Of a stretch of 64,000 nucleotides of DNA, positions 10,619 to 18,468 are shown one piece after another. Every line of letters begins with the position of its first letter. The first letter of the stretch is position 1. This DNA is from Catenuloplanes niger (lineage in GTDB: Bacteria; Actinomycetota; Actinomycetes; Mycobacteriales; Micromonosporaceae), in NCBI RefSeq assembly GCF_031458255.1, contig NZ_JAVDYC010000001.1, forward strand, positions 1-64,000. Direction: 5' to 3'. Position numbers and translations under genes: made by a program. The notes beneath the pieces were generated by a model. It did no database searches, was not told where the DNA came from, and saw nothing but the letters and a program-made list of their open reading frames with translations.

Positions 10619-11767
10619 TCATCGCGCCGCGGTGACCTGCTCGCCGGTCGGCGTCACGGCGACGGCGCGGGCCGCGAGCACGATCACGACGGCCAGCACC
10701 ACCGGGATCGCCAGCGCGACCGGCAGCCCGGTCAGCGTGGCACCGCCGCCGATCAGCACCGGACCGGCGAAGAAGCCGAGCCAGCCGATGCTGGCCGCGC
10801 GGGCGATCGCGCGGGCCGGCCGGTCCGGGTTGCGCGCACCCGCGGCGGAGAAGACCTGCGGTGCGATCGTGGACAGGCCGGCGCCCAGACAGCCGAAACC
10901 GATCACACCGGCGACCGGGTGACCGATGACCAGCGCGGCGCCGAGCCCGCCGGCCGCGAGCAAACCACCGGCGCGCACCACCGCGACCGGGCCGAACCGG
11001 GCGGTGAGCGGATCCCCGGCGAGCCGGCCGGCCGTCATCGCGGCGAAGAACGCGGCATAGGCACCGGCCGCCAGCGCCGGGGAACCGCCGAGGTTGTCGC
11101 GGACGTAGACGGTGCTCCAGTCCGCGGCGGCGCCCTCGCCGATCAGCGCGCAGAAGGCAAGACCACCCAGCAGCAGTACGCCGTGCAGCCGGCCCGGATT
11201 CTGTCGTACCGCTGTGGCAGGGTGTGTCCTGGCCCGCACCGACACGGCGACGAGCGCGACCGCGGCCAGCACCACCGCGACCGAGGCGAACGTGACGGCC
11301 GCCCCCGCCCCGGCCGCGGCGAACGCGCCACCGGCCGCCGCGCCCAGGAAGCCGCCGACGCTGTAGGCGGCGTGGAAGGAGGACATGATCGGCGAGCCCC
11401 AGGACCGTTCGATCTCGACTCCGCGCGCGTTCATCGCGATGTTCAGCGTGCCGTGCACCACGCCGAACGCGAAGAGTGCCGCCGCGAGCGTGGCCAGGCT
11501 CGGCGCGAGCGCCACCGGGATCAGCAGGAAACCGTCGGCCACCGCGACCGGTGTCAGCACCCGGCGCGTGCCGAACCGGTCGACCAGCGGGCCGCCCGCC
11601 TGCATGCCGGTGATCGCGCCCGCGGCCAGCGCGAGGAGTGCGAGGCTGAGCAGGCCGTCGGTCAGGCCGAGCCGCTCCTTGATCGCGGGGATGCGGGCGG
11701 TCCAGACACCGATCAGCGTGCCGTAGAGCAGAAAGAGGAGTGCGGTGGCGAGGCGCGCTTTCTTCAT
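10619..11767 (-). CDS. MFS transporter
   Basis: A 382-aa, very hydrophobic protein with about 12 membrane segments. It contains a GGPLVDRFGTRRVL loop between helices 2 and 3, the usual MFS motif A position, and a related GDPLTARFGPVAVV loop at the matching place in the second half. It resembles the small sugar/drug MFS proteins of actinobacteria whose N-terminus starts with basic residues (MKKARLA). The substrate is not evident. It begins 29 bases from the divergent winged-helix gene. Confidence 0.88.
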   Translation of the reverse strand: MKKARLATALLFLLYGTLIGVWTARIPAIKERLGLTDGLLSLALLALAAGAITGMQAGGPLVDRFGTRRVLTPVAVADGFLLIPVALAPSLATLAAALFAFGVVHGTLNIAMNARGVEIERSWGSPIMSSFHAAYSVGGFLGAAAGGAFAAAGAGAAVTFASVAVVLAAVALVAVSVRARTHPATAVRQNPGRLHGVLLLGGLAFCALIGEGAAADWSTVYVRDNLGGSPALAAGAYAAFFAAMTAGRLAGDPLTARFGPVAVVRAGGLLAAGGLGAALVIGHPVAGVIGFGCLGAGLSTIAPQVFSAAGARNPDRPARAIARAASIGWLGFFAGPVLIGGGATLTGLPVALAIPVVLAVVIVLAARAVAVTPTGEQVTAAR

Positions 11768-11796
11768 CGCCCGACGATAGATCAGGAGTGGACACT

Positions 11797-12900
11797 GTGG
11801 AGGTCACGCGGGAGCAGGTGCTGGGGTTCCGGATCCGGGCGCAACAACTCGACCGGGCGGCGGGCACCGGCTCGGTCGAGGACACCGCGCTGCTGGACTA
11901 CGGCGCGCAGGACACCGGGCCGGACGGCGCGCTCTGGGCACTGCAGACGCGTGGCGTGGACACCGCGAGCGTGCCGGACGACGCGCTGAGCATGCTGTGG
12001 ACGCTGCGCGGCGGCCCGCACCTGTACCGGCGGGCGGACCTCGCGCAGGTCGCCGCCGCGGTCGCGCCGTTCGACGACGACGACGCGGGCAAGCGCATCT
12101 ACGACGCGTCGAAACCGTTGCGCCAGGCCGGGATCGGCAACCTGGAGGCGCTCGACCAGGTGGCCGCGCAGATGCGGAAGATCGTGTCGAAGCCGACCGT
12201 GAAGGGTGACGTCTCCGGCCGGCTGGCCGCGGTGCTGGACCCGCCGCACCTGCGGTTCTGCAAGCCGTGCGGCGTGACGCACGCGTGGGAGATGCCGTTC
12301 CGGCTGGCCGCGATCCGGGCCGGTCTGGAGCTGGAGCCGGGCACGTCGCCGCCGGTGCTGCGGCGCATCCCCGGGTTCCGGGTGAGCAGGACGGTCCCGC
12401 CCCGGTTCGACGTGATCCGGACCTACCTGCGGCTGCTCGGGCCGGCCACGCCGAAGCAGGTCGCCGCGTTCCTGGACGCGCCGGTCAAGGCCGTGACCGC
12501 GCGCTGGCCGGCGGACGTGACCGAGGTGGTGGTGGCCGCGCAGAAGCGCTCGATCCTGACCGCCGACCTGGACGCGCTGACCGCGGGCCCGGCCGCGGAC
12601 GTCACCCGCCTGCTCGGGCCGTACGACCTGTTCGTCCAGGCGAAGGACCGGGAGCTGCTGGTCGACGACCCGGCCCGGGCCAAGGCGATCTGGCCGGTGC
12701 TCGGCCGGCCGGGCGTGGTGCTGGTCGACGGCGACCTGCTCGGCACATGGCGGCCCCGGAAGCAGGGCAAGAAGTTCCGGCTGGACGTGGACCTGTGGGC
12801 GCCGGTGCCGCCCGGCCGGCGCAAGGCGGTCGAGGAGCAGGCCGAGCGGCTCGCCGCGTTCCGCGACATCCCGCTGACCGAGCTCACGTTCCGCACCTGA
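11797..12900 (+). CDS. AlkZ/YcaQ-like winged-helix DNA-binding protein
   Basis: A 367-aa protein of the winged-helix HTH_42 family (AlkZ/YcaQ, crosslink-repair DNA glycosylase relatives). Family landmarks are GALWALQTRG near the start, repeated winged-helix modules, VIRTYLRLLGPATPKQVAAFL in the middle (wing), and LLGPYDLFVQAKDRELLV near the C-terminus. The position of the catalytic Q-x-Q/Q-x-D motif seems to read YGAQD, so one conserved glutamine may be lost; this alignment was done by eye. Start GTG 11797 has AGGAG eight bases upstream. DNA repair activity is plausible but unproven. Confidence 0.8.
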   Translation: MEVTREQVLGFRIRAQQLDRAAGTGSVEDTALLDYGAQDTGPDGALWALQTRGVDTASVPDDALSMLWTLRGGPHLYRRADLAQVAAAVAPFDDDDAGKRIYDASKPLRQAGIGNLEALDQVAAQMRKIVSKPTVKGDVSGRLAAVLDPPHLRFCKPCGVTHAWEMPFRLAAIRAGLELEPGTSPPVLRRIPGFRVSRTVPPRFDVIRTYLRLLGPATPKQVAAFLDAPVKAVTARWPADVTEVVVAAQKRSILTADLDALTAGPAADVTRLLGPYDLFVQAKDRELLVDDPARAKAIWPVLGRPGVVLVDGDLLGTWRPRKQGKKFRLDVDLWAPVPPGRRKAVEEQAERLAAFRDIPLTELTFRT

Positions 12901-13006
12901 CCGGGGCCGCGCCGGCCGACCGTCCTGGTTCGGAGCCGCGCCCGCTCGCGGGCCGACCGGCAGCGCGGCCCCACCGGCAGCGCGGGGGCCGACCCGCCTC
13001 TCGGCC

Positions 13007-13042
13007 CCGACCCCGGCGAGCCGGCCGGCTCGCCGGGGTCGG
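13007..13042. terminator. 36-bp perfect palindrome between convergent genes
   Basis: A 36-base perfect inverted repeat, centred between 13024 and 13025, separates the convergent AlkZ-like gene (stop 12900) and the tldE gene (stop 13054). It would form a very GC-rich hairpin on either strand, so a bidirectional terminator is likely. There is no U tract. Confidence 0.75.
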
Positions 13043-13053
13043 CGCTCGCCGGG

Positions 13054-14382
13054 TCAGCCGGCCGCGTTGCCGGTGTAGTTCCAGGAGGCGAGGCGCAGGG
13101 CCGGGGCGCGGAAGCCGAGATCCAGGCGCGTCGCGGGCTGCCCGACCGCGGTCGCGCCCACGCCGAGCACCGCGCCCGGCGCGAGCGCGCGCGGGTAGGA
13201 CTGGGTGAAGCGCAGGTTCTGCACCGGCCGGGTGACCTGCCCGTCCTCGATCAGCCACAGCCCGTTGCGGGTCAACCCGGTCATCACCAGCGTCTTCGGG
13301 TCGAGCACCCGGGTGTACCAGTTGTCGGTGACCAGCAGGCCCCGCTCGACGTCGCGGACCAGCGCGGACACGTGCGAGTCCGCCTCCGGTCCGTCGACCT
13401 CGTCGGCCGGTCCGGCACCGGACCCGAGCAGGTGCAGGCACGACCCGAGCGCGCCGAACCCGGCGTCGCTGTAGTGGCCGGTGGAGACGGCGCCGGCCAG
13501 CGCCGCGGTCCGCCGGTCGTGCAGCACCCCGCGGATCGTGCCGCGGTCCACCAGCGTCAGCGTGTCCCGCGGCGTACCCTCGGCGTCGAACGGCAGTCCG
13601 ATGCCACCCGGCCCGGCCGGGTCGTCGAGCAGCGTGATCGCCGGGTCGAGCTGGTCCGCGCCGGGCGTGGCGAACGACATGCCCTCCGCGACCATCCGGC
13701 CGTTGAAGCCGAAGATCGCCAGGCAGTTGAGCACGTCCGCGACCGCGGTCGGTTCGAGCACCACCTCGTAGCGGCCCGGCGGCAGCGCCTCCGGGTGCGC
13801 GGACGCGCGGGCCTTGACGGCGGCCCGGGCGCCGAGCCGGGCACCGTCGAGGTCGGCGAGACGCACGGACGCGAGCCGGGACACCCCGTCGGACGTGCCG
13901 GTCCGCGCGATGCCGTCGAGCGCGGCCTCGGTCGTGCCGCCGGCCGCGACCTGCCCGAGCGTGTTCTCGTAGGTGGCCCGGTGCACGGTGGTGGAGACGT
14001 ACCCGGCGGTCTCCAGCCCGCCGGCCGCGCGCACGAAGTCCCGGACCCGGGCGGCCCGGTCCGCGGGTGTGGCGGTGGCGGTCTCCTCGTCGAGGTTGCC
14101 CTCGCCGGGCAGCGCGGCCGGCGCTGTCAGGCCCGGCCAGGCGCGGTCGGCGGGCGCGGCCTCCAGCGCGGCGCGGGCCCGGGCGATCAACGTCTCCGGG
14201 TCCCGGCCGGTCAGCGCGACGGTACGGCCGTCGCGGTGCACGCGCAGCCGTACGCTGGTGGTCTCGGTCGTGATGTTCTGGTGGATCGCGGAGTTCGCGA
14301 ACCGGGTCAGGCCGCGCGCCACACGCTCGGTGAAGATCTCGGCCTCGGCGCCCGGCAGCGCGTTCCGCACCTGCTCGATCAT
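13054..14382 (-). CDS. pmbA: TldE/PmbA-type metalloprotease subunit
   Basis: The 442-aa protein is the non-catalytic partner of the TldD/TldE heterodimer: it has the same fold but no HExxxH motif. Recognisable parts are LTRFANSAIHQN near the start, GRYEVVLEPTAVADVL, the GHYSDAG stretch and VTGLTRNGLWLIEDGQV-type C-terminal sequence. In E. coli the pair forms a protease with a hidden active site that trims unfolded peptides such as microcin and CcdA. The start overlaps the stop of tldD by 4 bases (ATGA), showing translational coupling. Confidence 0.9.
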   Translation of the reverse strand: MIEQVRNALPGAEAEIFTERVARGLTRFANSAIHQNITTETTSVRLRVHRDGRTVALTGRDPETLIARARAALEAAPADRAWPGLTAPAALPGEGNLDEETATATPADRAARVRDFVRAAGGLETAGYVSTTVHRATYENTLGQVAAGGTTEAALDGIARTGTSDGVSRLASVRLADLDGARLGARAAVKARASAHPEALPPGRYEVVLEPTAVADVLNCLAIFGFNGRMVAEGMSFATPGADQLDPAITLLDDPAGPGGIGLPFDAEGTPRDTLTLVDRGTIRGVLHDRRTAALAGAVSTGHYSDAGFGALGSCLHLLGSGAGPADEVDGPEADSHVSALVRDVERGLLVTDNWYTRVLDPKTLVMTGLTRNGLWLIEDGQVTRPVQNLRFTQSYPRALAPGAVLGVGATAVGQPATRLDLGFRAPALRLASWNYTGNAAG

Positions 14383-15815
14383 CCGCGCACCCCCACCCGC
14401 ACGTTCTGGAACCGGGCCGGCGCCGCCGGGTGGCCGGTGTGCCCGATCTGCGCCGGCTGCCCCTTGCCGCAGTTCGGCGTGCCGTAGGCGACGATCTCGG
14501 AGGAGAGCATGTCCATCGACCCCCAGAAGACCGGGCCGATCCCGGTGTACGTGGGGTTGCGCAGCAGCCGGCCGAGCCGGCCGCGTTTGACCTCGTAGCC
14601 GACCTCCGTGCCGAACTGGAAGTTGAGCCGCTTGTCGTCGATCGACCAGGAGCGGTTGGTCTCCATCAGGATGCCGTCGTCGGTCGCCTCGATGATCTCG
14701 TCGAGCGTGTGCGGGCCGGGTTCCAGGCCGACGTTCGTCATCCGGACCATCGGCAGCGACTGCCAGCCGTCCGCGCGCACGCTGCCGCCGTACGGCAGTC
14801 CGGCCACGGCCGCGGAGTCCCGGCCGGCCAGCACGCCGGTCCAGATGCCGTTCCGGACCGCGTCCCGCCGCACCGCGGGCGAGCCCTCGTCGTCGTAGCC
14901 GAACGAGCCGAGCGCGCCCGGGAGGGTCGGGTCGATCACCACGTTGAGCAGGTCCGAGCCGTAGCGGAGCGCGCCGAGTTCGGTCAGGTCGAGCCAGCTG
15001 GTGCCGGCGAACGCGGCCTCCCAGCCGAGGATCCGGTCCAGTTCGATCGCGTGCCCGATCGACTCGTGGATCTGCAGTGCGAGCTGCTCGCCGCCGAGGA
15101 TCAGCGTGGTCTCGCCGGCCGGGCAGAGCGGCGCGGAGAGCAGCGCGCGGGACTCGTCCGCGATCCGTTCCGCGTGCGCGGCCAGGTCCAGCTCGGTGAC
15201 CAGCTCCCAGCCGCGGGTGCCGTACTGGCCGCGGTGCGACGGGTAGGACCGCCGCTGGGTCTCGCCGTCGCCGATCGCGGTGGCCCAGATGCCGCCGCCG
15301 CACTCACGGATGTGCTGGTCGATGCGGTGCCCCTCGGACGAGACGAACCACTTGCGGGTGTCCCAGGCCTGGTAGACGCCCTCGGCCAGGTCGGCGCCGG
15401 CCGCGTGCGCGGTCTTGGTCGCGCCGGCCAGCAGGTCGCCCTTGTCGGAGAGCGGCACCGCGAGCGGGTCGATCTCGCAGCCGCTGGCCCAGGAGTCGAT
15501 CGTGGCCGCGGCCGGGGTGAACTCGACCGGGCGCCCGGCGACGGTCGCGGAGGCCTCGGCGATCTCGGCGGCGGAGCGTCCCGCCTTTCGGGCGGCTATG
15601 TCCGTCAGGTCGGATATGGCGTAGAAGCCCCAGGAGTCGCCGACCAGCGCGCGTACGCCGAGGCCGGCGTCCTCGCGCTGGGTCAGCTCCTGGATCTCCC
15701 CGTTGCGAGCGTGCATCGACTCGTACCGCCGATGCATCACCCGCGCGTCCGCGTAGCGGGCTCCGGCGGCCAACGCCGCCTCGACCGCCACCTGCGCCTC
15801 GTCGAAGTCGCTCAT
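14379..15815 (-). CDS. tldD: TldD-type metalloprotease, catalytic subunit
   Basis: The 478-aa protein carries the zinc motif HESIGH (residues 250-255) followed by ELDR, as in TldD. Upstream are HARNGEIQELTQRED and FVSSEGHRIDQ, and downstream the GSMDMLSSEIV and CGKGQPAQIGHTGHPA stretches that shape the active-site chamber. It is predicted to pair with the adjacent TldE (4-base overlap). Start ATG 15815 is followed by MSDFDEAQ, the usual family start; longer upstream reading is arginine-rich and non-homologous. The substrate in this organism is unknown. Confidence 0.93.
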   Translation of the reverse strand: MSDFDEAQVAVEAALAAGARYADARVMHRRYESMHARNGEIQELTQREDAGLGVRALVGDSWGFYAISDLTDIAARKAGRSAAEIAEASATVAGRPVEFTPAAATIDSWASGCEIDPLAVPLSDKGDLLAGATKTAHAAGADLAEGVYQAWDTRKWFVSSEGHRIDQHIRECGGGIWATAIGDGETQRRSYPSHRGQYGTRGWELVTELDLAAHAERIADESRALLSAPLCPAGETTLILGGEQLALQIHESIGHAIELDRILGWEAAFAGTSWLDLTELGALRYGSDLLNVVIDPTLPGALGSFGYDDEGSPAVRRDAVRNGIWTGVLAGRDSAAVAGLPYGGSVRADGWQSLPMVRMTNVGLEPGPHTLDEIIEATDDGILMETNRSWSIDDKRLNFQFGTEVGYEVKRGRLGRLLRNPTYTGIGPVFWGSMDMLSSEIVAYGTPNCGKGQPAQIGHTGHPAAPARFQNVRVGVRG

Positions 15816-15825
15816 GGACTCCAGG

Positions 15826-16401
15826 CTATTGGTTCTCCCCGTTCTCCCCCTGCGCCGCGCCGCCCTGATCCGCTTGCTGATCCGCGTCCGGATCACCGCC
15901 CTGCTCCTGATCACCGGCGGCCGGGTCCGCGTCGCCGGCGGCCGGGTCCTGCTCACCCGCGGCCCCGGCCCCGTCCTCCGCGGCAGCGTCCCCGCCGGCC
16001 GCTGCCGGGTCCTCGCCCGCCGGGTCCTCGCCCGCCGGGTCGTCGCCGCCGGCGGGCGGTGCCTCGCCGGCCGGGTCGTCGCGGGAGTTCTCGGCGGTCC
16101 GGGGCTCCTCCGGCTCCTCGCCGCAGCGGTTCATCCGCTCCAGGTGGAACAGGCCGCCCGGCTTCTTCGGTGGCGTGTGCGCGAACTCGACGCAGTCGCC
16201 CACCTCGAGCCCCGGCACCTTCCGCTCCACCGGGTTCTGCTCGAAGCAGTAGTCCGCCCCCGTGGTCGCGTTGACGCAGACCTTCGGATCGATCGAGATC
16301 ACCTCGCCGGTGCGGTCCTGGGGCGTGGCGGTGCAGGCCGCGAGCCCGGCTCCGGCGAGCGTCAGGACCAGCAAACGAGCGAGAGCATGTCCAGCGGGCA
16401 A
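15826..16401 (-). CDS. Lipoprotein with acidic Asp/Gly/Pro/Ala tail
   Basis: A 191-aa predicted lipoprotein. The likely start is TTG 16401 with AAAGGA 6 bases upstream; it yields a signal peptide with lipobox LAAC at about residues 20-23. A small folded region follows with four or five cysteines (PKVCVNATTGADYC, VGDCVEFAH, MNRCGEEPEE). The C-terminal half is a low-complexity acidic tail of DPAGE/GD repeats. I do not recognise a family. It precedes tldD on the same strand by only 10 bases, so it may be co-transcribed with the protease pair. Confidence 0.7.
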   Translation of the reverse strand: MPAGHALARLLVLTLAGAGLAACTATPQDRTGEVISIDPKVCVNATTGADYCFEQNPVERKVPGLEVGDCVEFAHTPPKKPGGLFHLERMNRCGEEPEEPRTAENSRDDPAGEAPPAGGDDPAGEDPAGEDPAAAGGDAAAEDGAGAAGEQDPAAGDADPAAGDQEQGGDPDADQQADQGGAAQGENGENQ

Positions 16402-16587
16402 GGCTATCCTTTCAGCGAGGTGCGAAAACAGGCGACCGGGGCCGCACGGTCCCGGATGCCACCGGATGATGATCGTCACCCGGCCGGCGCGGTCCGCACC
16501 CCGTGATACGAAGCCGGACCCGCCACGGATCAACGCTTCTCGCCCGGCTTCGCCGCGCTGTTCCGGCACCCGACGCGGAAGGTACGC

Positions 16588-17910
16588 ATGCACCTGACGC
16601 TCGTCGTCGGCAGCGGCCGCTGCGGCTCCACGCTGCTGTCCCGAATCCTCCGCGACCATCCCGACGTGCTCAGCGTTCGCGAGGTCGGCACCGCGCTCGT
16701 CGCCCGCCGGCCGGGCGCACCGCCCGCCGAGATCGACGGCGCGGCGGTCTGGTCCCTGCTCACCGCGCCCGGCGACGCACCCGCCGCCCACGTCCCCGAC
16801 GGGCTCCTCGACGATCTCGCACCGGTCGTCCGCGGCTGGCCGGCGCGTCCCGCCGCCGCGCACTACCGCGCGCTGCTGCACCACCTCGCCGCCCGGTCCG
16901 GCCGGACCACGATCGTCGACCACTCCACCGCCTCATTGCACCTCGTCGCCACGCTGCACGCGGCCGTCCCGGACGCCCACCTCGTCCACATGTACCGCGA
17001 CGGCCCCGACTGCGCGCTCTCGATGAGCCGCCACGCCTGGTTCCGCGCGGCCGCGCTCACCCGCCACGCCTCCCGGCCCGGCGACACCGCCCTCCCGGCG
17101 CCGACACCGCTGTCCCCCGCCGCCGGTCCCGGCGACACCCCGCCGACGCCGGCCGTCCCACCCGGCGACGCGGCGGTTACGCCGCCGACACCAACCGCCA
17201 CGGCCGACGACCCCGCGCTCACACCGCCGGCACCAACCGCCAAGGCCGAGGACGGCCTGCTCACGCCAGCGACGCCGGCCGCCCGACCCGGCGACGCCGC
17301 ACTCACGCCACCAACACCAACAGCCAAGGTCGGCGACGCCGCATCCACGACGCCGACACCAGCCGCCGAGCCCGAGAACGGCCCACTCACCCCAGCGACG
17401 CCGGCCGCCCCGCTTACCCGGCCGGCGCGCCCGAGCCGGCCCGGCGACGCCCCGCACACGCGGCGGATGCCGGCCGTCCGGGCCGGCGATGCCGCCTCTG
17501 CCGCGTCGGTGCCGGCCGCCGCTCGCCGGGAGACGATTCCGCCGGGAGCGCTCGGCCGGGTCGTCCCGCCGAACGACGCGGGTGCGGTCGCCCCGGACCC
17601 GATCCCGCTCGCGGTCTTCGGCGCGCTCTGGTCGTCGATGATCGTCGACGGGGTCGCCGCGCTGGACGTGCTGCCGTCGGCGCTGACCTCCGCGCTCCGC
17701 TACGAGGATCTGCTCCGCTCCCCCGAGACCACGCTGACCCGCCTCGCGGCCACACTCCACACCTCCGTGGACGGTGACTGGCTGGCCCGCGCCCGCGCCC
17801 GCGTCACACCGGCCGCCATCGGCCGGTCCCGCGCCCTCCCTCCGGGCGAACTGGCCGCGCTCGAGGCCGCCTGCCGGCCCGGCATGAAAGCGCTCGGCCG
17901 CACCGCCTGA
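16588..17910 (+). CDS. Sulfotransferase-family protein with repetitive insertion
   Basis: A 440-aa protein. The N-terminal GSGRCGSTLLSRIL is the PAPS 5'-phosphosulfate loop; YRDGPDCALSMSR (about 136-148) matches the 3'-phosphate site; the C-terminal part (about 340-440) has LRYEDLLRSPETTL, the usual family segment. Between them, residues about 162-337 are Pro/Thr/Ala-rich low complexity with 14-aa repeats, absent from a normal sulfotransferase of about 270 aa. ATG 16588 has GGAAGG 5 bases upstream. The acceptor is unknown. The insertion keeps the frame, so the gene seems intact, though folding across it is uncertain. Confidence 0.82.
   Translation: MHLTLVVGSGRCGSTLLSRILRDHPDVLSVREVGTALVARRPGAPPAEIDGAAVWSLLTAPGDAPAAHVPDGLLDDLAPVVRGWPARPAAAHYRALLHHLAARSGRTTIVDHSTASLHLVATLHAAVPDAHLVHMYRDGPDCALSMSRHAWFRAAALTRHASRPGDTALPAPTPLSPAAGPGDTPPTPAVPPGDAAVTPPTPTATADDPALTPPAPTAKAEDGLLTPATPAARPGDAALTPPTPTAKVGDAASTTPTPAAEPENGPLTPATPAAPLTRPARPSRPGDAPHTRRMPAVRAGDAASAASVPAAARRETIPPGALGRVVPPNDAGAVAPDPIPLAVFGALWSSMIVDGVAALDVLPSALTSALRYEDLLRSPETTLTRLAATLHTSVDGDWLARARARVTPAAIGRSRALPPGELAALEAACRPGMKALGRTA
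17176..17409 (+). repeat. 42-bp in-frame minisatellite inside the sulfotransferase gene
   Basis: About five and a half diverged units of 42 bases encode 14-aa repeats such as ALTPPTPTAKVGDA and LLTPATPAARPGDA. Positions 1-7 (xLTPPTP) are best conserved. Related shorter PGD/TPP units extend the low-complexity block from about 17071 to 17599. Confidence 0.8.
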
Positions 17911-17997
17911 GAACCGGCACCGGAACGGCGCCGACAATGCCGCCGCACGCGGCCGGCGGCACGCCTTTCGCCCCGCCGGAAACGCATCGATCGCGGA

Positions 17998-18312
17998 TCA
18001 TTCCCCGCCTTTCATCGCGACGATCCGCCGGGCCACGTCGGCGGGGAACAGCCACCGGACGCCGCCGTGCGCGTCGCCGGCGCCGGGCCCGGCGCCGGCC
18101 GGCCACCGCAGCATCGCCTGCTCGCCGCCGGAGCGATCGCGCAGGTCACGAAGGCGACGATCATGGCGTTGCCGAAGGCCCCACTCCCGGCGGCGCCGGT
18201 GCGCGCGACGGAATTCCTCGTGTGCGGAACTGTGCCGGCGCGACGTGGCCCGATCCCGCATCCGCGCCAATTCCGCCGGGCCGAAAAGCTGCAGCTGTCT
18301 CATGGACGTCAT
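17998..18312 (-). CDS. Small basic hypothetical protein
   Basis: A 104-aa, Arg-rich protein that begins MTSMRQLQLFGPAELARMRD. This N-terminus resembles short conserved hypothetical proteins of actinobacteria that start RQLQLF and are rich in Arg/His (recalled pattern, not searched). The C-terminus ends RWLFPADVARRIVAMKGGE. A start at 18303 (MRQLQLF) is equally possible. It is divergent from the NACHT gene with about 155 bases between them. No function is known; the length and basic charge would fit a nucleic-acid-binding protein. Confidence 0.55.
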   Translation of the reverse strand: MTSMRQLQLFGPAELARMRDRATSRRHSSAHEEFRRAHRRRREWGLRQRHDRRLRDLRDRSGGEQAMLRWPAGAGPGAGDAHGGVRWLFPADVARRIVAMKGGE

Positions 18313-18468
18313 TGTTTCAGCCGGATCCGGGAATGCGCCGCCCCCGCGGGGTTCCGCATTCTTTCACATCCCGCGCATTCCCGCGTCCGATACGTCACAT
18401 CGACGGATCAACGAGGACGACGCGGTCGGCCACCGCGGCGGGTGGTGTCCATAGGGGATACTGCGAGC

